Assembly: GCA_022036555.1 (NCBI GenBank)
Contig: CM039130.1
Span: forward strand, 9,969,285 to 10,033,284
Length of the DNA stretch: 64,000 bases
Origin: Microstegium vimineum
Lineage: Eukaryota; Streptophyta; Magnoliopsida; Poales; Poaceae
Reading direction: 5' to 3'
Shown: positions 59,278-64,000 of the stretch, piece by piece
How positions within the stretch are numbered: the stretch's first letter is position 1
How the letters are laid out: each line of letters begins with the position of its first letter
Notes under the pieces: generated by a model
What the model saw: only the letters and a program-made list of their open reading frames with translations
Told to the model about the DNA's origin: nothing
Databases searched by the model: none
Position numbers and translations under genes: made by a program

Positions 59278-62200
59278 ATGAATTCTGGCAATCGGTCTTT
59301 TAACGTAGTGTCGTGGAACATACGAGGTCTTGGCGACTCGGATAAGTGCAATGTCGTTCGTAACTTGTTTTCTGATGTTAAACCCTCTGTTATCTGTATT
59401 CAAGAGTCTAAGCTTGAGCACATCGACTTTTTCAAAGTGCAAACCTTCCTCCCTCCACCCTTCTCCAGAGCTTTCGTTTATGCACCGGCAGATGGTTCCC
59501 GGGGGGGCATCCTAACAGCTTGGGACCCTGTGCTGTTCTCCCTCACCTCACATACCTTCAGACCCCACACTCTCACAACTCAGTTAAGATGCAATGCCTC
59601 TGATCTCGATTTCTCAGTCACAAATACATATGGACCGGCCAATCACACTCACTCACATCAGTTCTTGCTTGACCTTCGTGAACTCCCATCCTTGATAACA
59701 GGGCCTTGGATCCTGCTGGGGGATTTCAATCTTGTCCGTTGTGCTGCTGACAAGAGCAATGGCCAGCTCAACACCAACCTTGCTAATGCCTTCAATGTTG
59801 CTATTCAGGACTGTCGCGTTTCTAAAATACATCTCTCTGATCGCCTTACACCTGGACGAATAAGCAACCTTTCTCGATCCTGGCAAGGCTAGATCGAGCC
59901 TTCACGAACAATTCACTCGACCTGATGTTCCCTCTCACTACCCTCTCTTCCCTTCATAGACCAACCTCTGATCACACACCCCTCCAACTCTCCCTCTCCA
60001 CAAACCTGCCCAGAGCGCCCTTCTTCAGACTTGAAAACTACTGTCTTAAGCAAGAAACCTTCCTTCCCAAAGTCCTTCAGGGTTGGCAGCAGGCCCCGAC
60101 CTGCACTGACGTTGCAGGCCAGCTCGTAGTGTGCATCAAGGCAACGAGAGCTACGGCAAAGGCCTGGTATCGGTGTACAAGGGCACCACCCTACCTCATA
60201 CAAAACTGTCAATTCACCATTCAGTTATTTGATTATTTTGAAGAAACAAGATCTCTCTCCAACGACGAATTCCAGGTTAGAAGACTAGCCCAAGATAACC
60301 TGCAAGAAGCAATCAAGGAAAAAGCTGCTTACTAGAGGCAGAGGTGTAAGCATAAGGCAATTAGGGAAGGAGATGCAAACACGGCGTACTTCCATGCCCG
60401 AGCAACCCACCGCATGTGGCACAAATTTGGTCGATGTATCCAAGTGAACGGGCTTGATGTGGTCAGTCACACCAGCAAGACTGAAGCACTCACTCAACAC
60501 TTCAAAGGGATCATTGGGGTCCCTGGACAGTCGGTTACCCTTGATCTACAGCCACTATACGATGGAGAAGCTATACCAAACAGTGCAATCACGGCTCCCT
60601 TTTCTGAAGATGAAACTAAAAATGCAATCTGCTCAATGAACTCACTCAGTGCGCCTGGGCCAGACGGTTTTGGCCCTTCATTCTTCAGAGCTGCATGGCC
60701 TTCCATCAAGTCAACGGTCATGAACTTCGTGAATGGTTTCTACGATGGTTCAGCGGATCTTGAACATCTGAACATATCACACATGGTACTCATTCCGAAG
60801 AAGCCGGCTGCTTTAGAGGTGGACGCCTTCAAGCCAATTTGTCTGCAAAACTGCAGTCTGAAGATCGTGACTAAGGGCCTCACCAAAAGGCTCCAAAGGG
60901 AAATCCCGAACCTAATTGACATACATCAAACCGGGTTTATCAAGGGAAGAGCTATTGCCGATACCTTTGTCTATGCACTTCAGCTCATTCAGGTTTGCCA
61001 CAAGAGAAAACTGCCGGCTATTGTTCTGAAGCTTGATTTTGCTAAAGCATTCGACACTGTCAACTGGGCTGCTCTAGAGCAAGTTCTGCTAGCTAGGAGC
61101 TTCGGTGCCCGGTGGACTTCATGGATGAATTCAATTCTGACCACCTCCAAGTTTGTGGTGCTTGTTAATGGATGTCCAGGACCGTGGATAACATGCAAAA
61201 GAGGGCTGAGCCAGGGAGACCCAATCTCCCCTTACCTCTTTCTCCTGGTTGTTGAAACCCTTCAGAGGATGATCAAGAATTGAAGTGATATCAAACACCC
61301 GACAGATGATCACCTCCCATGTGCCGTCCTTCAGTACGCAGATGATACACTTGTTGTTCTCAGAGCTGAAACAACTGCTTTCTTGAAGCTCAAGGAGATC
61401 CTAGATCTCTTTGCAGGGTTTTCAGGCCTGCACATCAACTATGACAAGAGCACACTAGTTCCAATTCATGTCAGTCCTCAACTGTTAAACTCTTGTGTGC
61501 AAATCATGGGCTGCAGAAAGGAGGACTTCCCGCAACCGTATCTGGGACTACCTCTATCTGTAAATAAGCTTCCTCTGTCAGCTTTCAACATCTATATACA
61601 AAAGGCAGATAAATACCTTGGATCTTGGCAGGCTAACTTGCTAAACCCAATGGGGAGAACCATTCTGGTTAACTCGGTTCTGGATTCATTGCTGGTATAC
61701 CTAATGAGCTCCTTACACCTCCCTCCTTCAGTCTCTCAGCAAATGGACAGCAAAAGAAGATCCTTCTTGTGGTTTGGGGAAAAATCAGGTCGTGCCTCTC
61801 CCGCCTCATGCCTTGTGGCTTGGGTCAGGATCTGCCAACCAAAAGACTTGGGAGGCTTGGGAATCAAAGATCTGGACATACAAAATATGTGCCTTCTTCT
61901 CAAATTGGTACATAGGCTTCACTGCCCTCAATCCTCAGCTTGGGCACAATGGGTCCGGGGAAGAGCATCTGTTGCTTCCATGACAGGAGACCTGGTGGGT
62001 GAACATTGGCAGACGCTTCGATCGTTGTTGCCCCTCTATCAGGCAATCACCACGGTTCAACTTGGCGACGGCAGGACCTCCTCGTTCTGGCACGATGTCT
62101 GGACAGGAGATGAAGCAATGGCTGAACTCTACCAGCCCTTATACTCGCATTGCAACAACAAGTTGGTAACCGTCAGAGATATGAAGAACTCAGGACTACT

Positions 62201-62873
62201 GGCAAACTTGGTACCCAGACTGTCCAACCAAGCAACAGATCAGTTACACCTGCTTCAACAGACTCTCAATGATACTAATGATCAGAGACAATCCATCTTC
62301 CTAAAATCAAACGGGACTCTACACAGTGGGGCAATTTATAGAATGCTGAAAGCTAGAGGACAACCCAACGACCCAAGAGCAAGCTTCATCTGGAACAACA
62401 CAGCGCCTCCAAGGGCAAAGCTTTTCATGTGGCTCTTGTCCCAGAGAAGAATTCAGAGCCGAATGGTACTCATCCAGAAGCACATTGTAGATGACACAAC
62501 CTGTGAAATCTGTCATGAGGACGATGAAACTCCGGAGCATATAATCTGGGGGTGCAGAACGGGCAAGGCAGTGTGGTAGCAGCTCAACTTGCTAACCACG
62601 GTCTCTGTGGATATGTCAAACCTTCACACCATAACCTCTCCCCATGGGATGCCGACCAAGGACTTCTCCACGTTCATCACGCTTGTTTGCTGGCAAATCT
62701 GGAAGGCAAGGAATGCAAAGATCTTCAGGCAGGAAGACCACTCAACGGATCAGGTACTCGCCTCTTGCAAAGCAACAGCTGAACTCTGGCGATATAGACT
62801 GCCCCGACAAAGAAGACATGTCGCTGATTCATGGTGCTCGGCCTTTGCTATGGCTAGACGGGGGCAGGGCTAA
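59278..62873 (+). pseudogene. LINE ORF2: endonuclease and reverse transcriptase, inactivated
   Basis: The AP endonuclease domain starts VVSWNIRGLGDSDK and has CIQESKLE and the ILLGDFNL block. A frameshift follows at about 59850-59890; the rest is one frame. Reverse transcriptase blocks: SAPGPDGFGPSFF (60654), HMVLIPKK, TGFIKGRAIADTF, VLKLDFAKAFDTVNW, GLSQGDPISPYLF, and the catalytic YADD (61335-61346). A zf-RVT Cys/His block is at 62500-62560 (C.ICHEDDETPEHIIWGC). Stops: TAG 60333, TGA 61281, TAG 62577. Length and order fit plant L1 ORF2. The enzyme would nick target DNA and reverse-transcribe LINE RNA in place. Confidence 0.9.
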
Positions 62874-62879
62874 CTACAC

Positions 62880-63055
62880 CTCCATCACAACCCCCATCTT
62901 TCTCTAAATTGTACTGTTTTCCATTTAGATTGAAACACAAATCTTTTGTGTTACAACTTTGTACCCTGTGAGCCGTTTTGGGCTTTTATATATTTTGATC
63001 AGGTGGGGATCGCCTCCCCCCCCCCCCCCCCCCCCCGTTGACCGTCAAAAAAAAA
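62880..63055 (+). other. LINE 3' UTR with C21 run and poly(A)
   Basis: The 3' UTR ends GGGGATCGCCT, a run of 21 C (63016-63036), GTTGACCGTC and nine A (63047-63055). The host sequence starts directly after. Confidence 0.8.
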
Positions 63056-63056
63056 G

Positions 63057-64000
63057 AAATTGATAAGGATTTACATGAATGATGGCCGATTTGTGCAGTA
63101 TGGTGCTCCTTTTGCAGATGAAGATCTCCCGTCCGGATCTGCTACTGAGTGCTTACACATTGGATCATTTCATATTCTGTATATGCACTGCAAGTCACAG
63201 AGTTTCAAGAGAAACTTTCATTTCTTGGAGTGGCTTACCTGATCCATATAGGGCGTAACCTCATAATTCTGTCTTTCGCATGAAGCTTGTCTTATCAAAA
63301 GAAGAGGGGATAACAGAGTGCCTCTCGGGTCTTTTCTGGCAATTTTGGACTTTCTTTTTCTACAGCTCAGATGACTTCAATTTCTACCGTGCATGCAGTA
63401 TGTCTCTACGCTTGAATGAATGTCACTACTTTCAGTTCAATCCCCAGTTCTGAACTCTACATGAAATCATTTGAGAAACATTGAACTTCAAGAAGGAATA
63501 TGCAATAAATCAAGTCTTTTACATTTTTTTTCATTTCTATATAGACAGTTTGGAGCTACTAATAGCATTACATTTTTTAAGGGTGACAATTTCTTTGCCG
63601 CAACATTATTTGTTAGAAGGGGAAAACAGAGAGAAATTATACCCCAACAACACCAAGCATCAAGCCAAGCACAAGAGCTCCTCCAAACAACTTAGTCCCA
63701 TCACACATTACAATATAGACAAGCCAATCTCACCAATGAGTACATCAATCATATAAATTAACACTATACATATAGGTCCAAACATCAGTACAGATTAAAA
63801 ATTGAAGACAATTCAGCTTCCATACAAAGAACAAAATATCATCAACGGTTTCACAATCTTATTGCTCAAGGATGAGCCTTGCCCTTTGCATCCCTTATTT
63901 TCTTAGATGAAGCCATTATACCATCCACTTCACAGGAGCAGCAATTTTATCCACCTGGGGCAGGAGAGAAGCTTCACCAATCACCATGAAGCACCGAACA
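63057..64000. repeat. segmental duplication, copy B, right of the LINE
   Basis: Matches 24593-25771 without the two copy A MITEs. It holds the plus-strand open frame 63060-63242 (RIYMNDGRFVQYGAPF...), which is interrupted in copy A, and then the CBP60 3' end. It continues beyond the window. Confidence 0.88.
63866..64000 (-). pseudogene. second CBP60 copy, 3' end only (window edge)
   Basis: Homologous to 25642-25771. The stop codon TGA is at 63866-63868. Relative to copy A there are single-base deletions (about 63922 and 63944) and a 7-bp-type insertion (about 63977), which break the frame of the terminal exon. The rest lies outside, so whether the gene was ever functional cannot be judged. 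Confidence 0.65.

Larger units (their letters stand above)
54312..63055 (+). mobile_element. near-full-length L1-type LINE with a nested solo LTR
   Basis: Comparison with copy A (24590-24600) shows the insertion between ...GGTATCAG and AAATTGATAA. Structure: short 5' UTR, ORF1 (54359 to about 58794), ORF2 (59278 to about 62873), 3' UTR, a C21 run (63016-63036) and a short poly(A) (63047-63055). The target duplication is two bases or none. Removing the 1875-bp solo LTR and one target copy leaves about 6.9 kb, usual for plant L1. Several stops and frameshifts make it inactive. Confidence 0.92.

Noticed and set aside
59092..59442. 116-codon minus-strand ORF
   Set aside because: Antisense shadow of the LINE ORF1-ORF2 junction and endonuclease start.

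Overview
The window is transposon-rich nuclear DNA from a grass, most likely a panicoid. The evidence is the repeat types (SIRE/Maximus-type copia elements, CACTA elements with GCCGAGTGC subterminal repeats, Stowaway MITEs) and genes with spliced introns of plant type. There are no bacterial operons, ribosome binding sites or CRISPR arrays. Species cannot be fixed from the sequence alone. Only two host genes are clear: a CBP60-type calmodulin-binding protein gene (minus strand, 25642-27769, with part of a second copy at the right edge) and a heavy-metal-associated isoprenylated plant protein (HIPP) gene (minus strand, 37169-40985, now broken). Nearly everything else is mobile DNA, much of it nested.

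Layout. 1-7549: 3' part of a decayed copia element (pol with seven in-frame stops, long 3' untranslated region, probable 3' LTR), interrupted by a solo LTR at 2276-4096. 7550-11425: a 5'-truncated non-autonomous LTR element with a 'plant transposon protein' ORF. 11426-12227: one end of a CACTA element. 12228-12660: copia gag-protease scrap. 12606-13713 and 23567-25771: copy A of a segmental duplication, split by a complete gag-only LTR element (13714-23561, TSD TATTG). 25642-27769: CBP60 gene; a LINE scrap lies upstream. 29283-30055: a minus-strand retroposon with a 15-bp target duplication. 30439-33602: a dead MuDR-type (MULE) transposase gene. 34105-35823: a solo LTR. 37169-42160: the HIPP gene, with a solo LTR (38743-40954) exactly at its first splice donor. 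44274-49294: two short CACTA relatives and two other TIR-bounded elements. 49300-52286: LTR-element debris, including a minus-strand copia gag. 52287-64000: copy B of the duplication, split by a near-full-length LINE (54312-63055) that itself holds a solo LTR (55400-57274). Copy B ends in the 3' part of a second, frame-damaged CBP60 gene.

How it fits together. The two duplicated segments are in direct orientation about 40 kb apart and each carries CBP60 3' sequence, so the locus looks like a tandem CBP60 pair. Each copy then took different insertions: the gag-only LTR element and two Stowaway MITEs in A, the LINE and one MITE in B. Each copy therefore shows the other's pre-insertion site. Four solo LTRs with visible target duplications show active LTR-LTR recombination. 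Several stops in dead genes look like CAG-to-TAG changes, as expected from deamination of methylated CHG sites in silenced plant repeats (inference).
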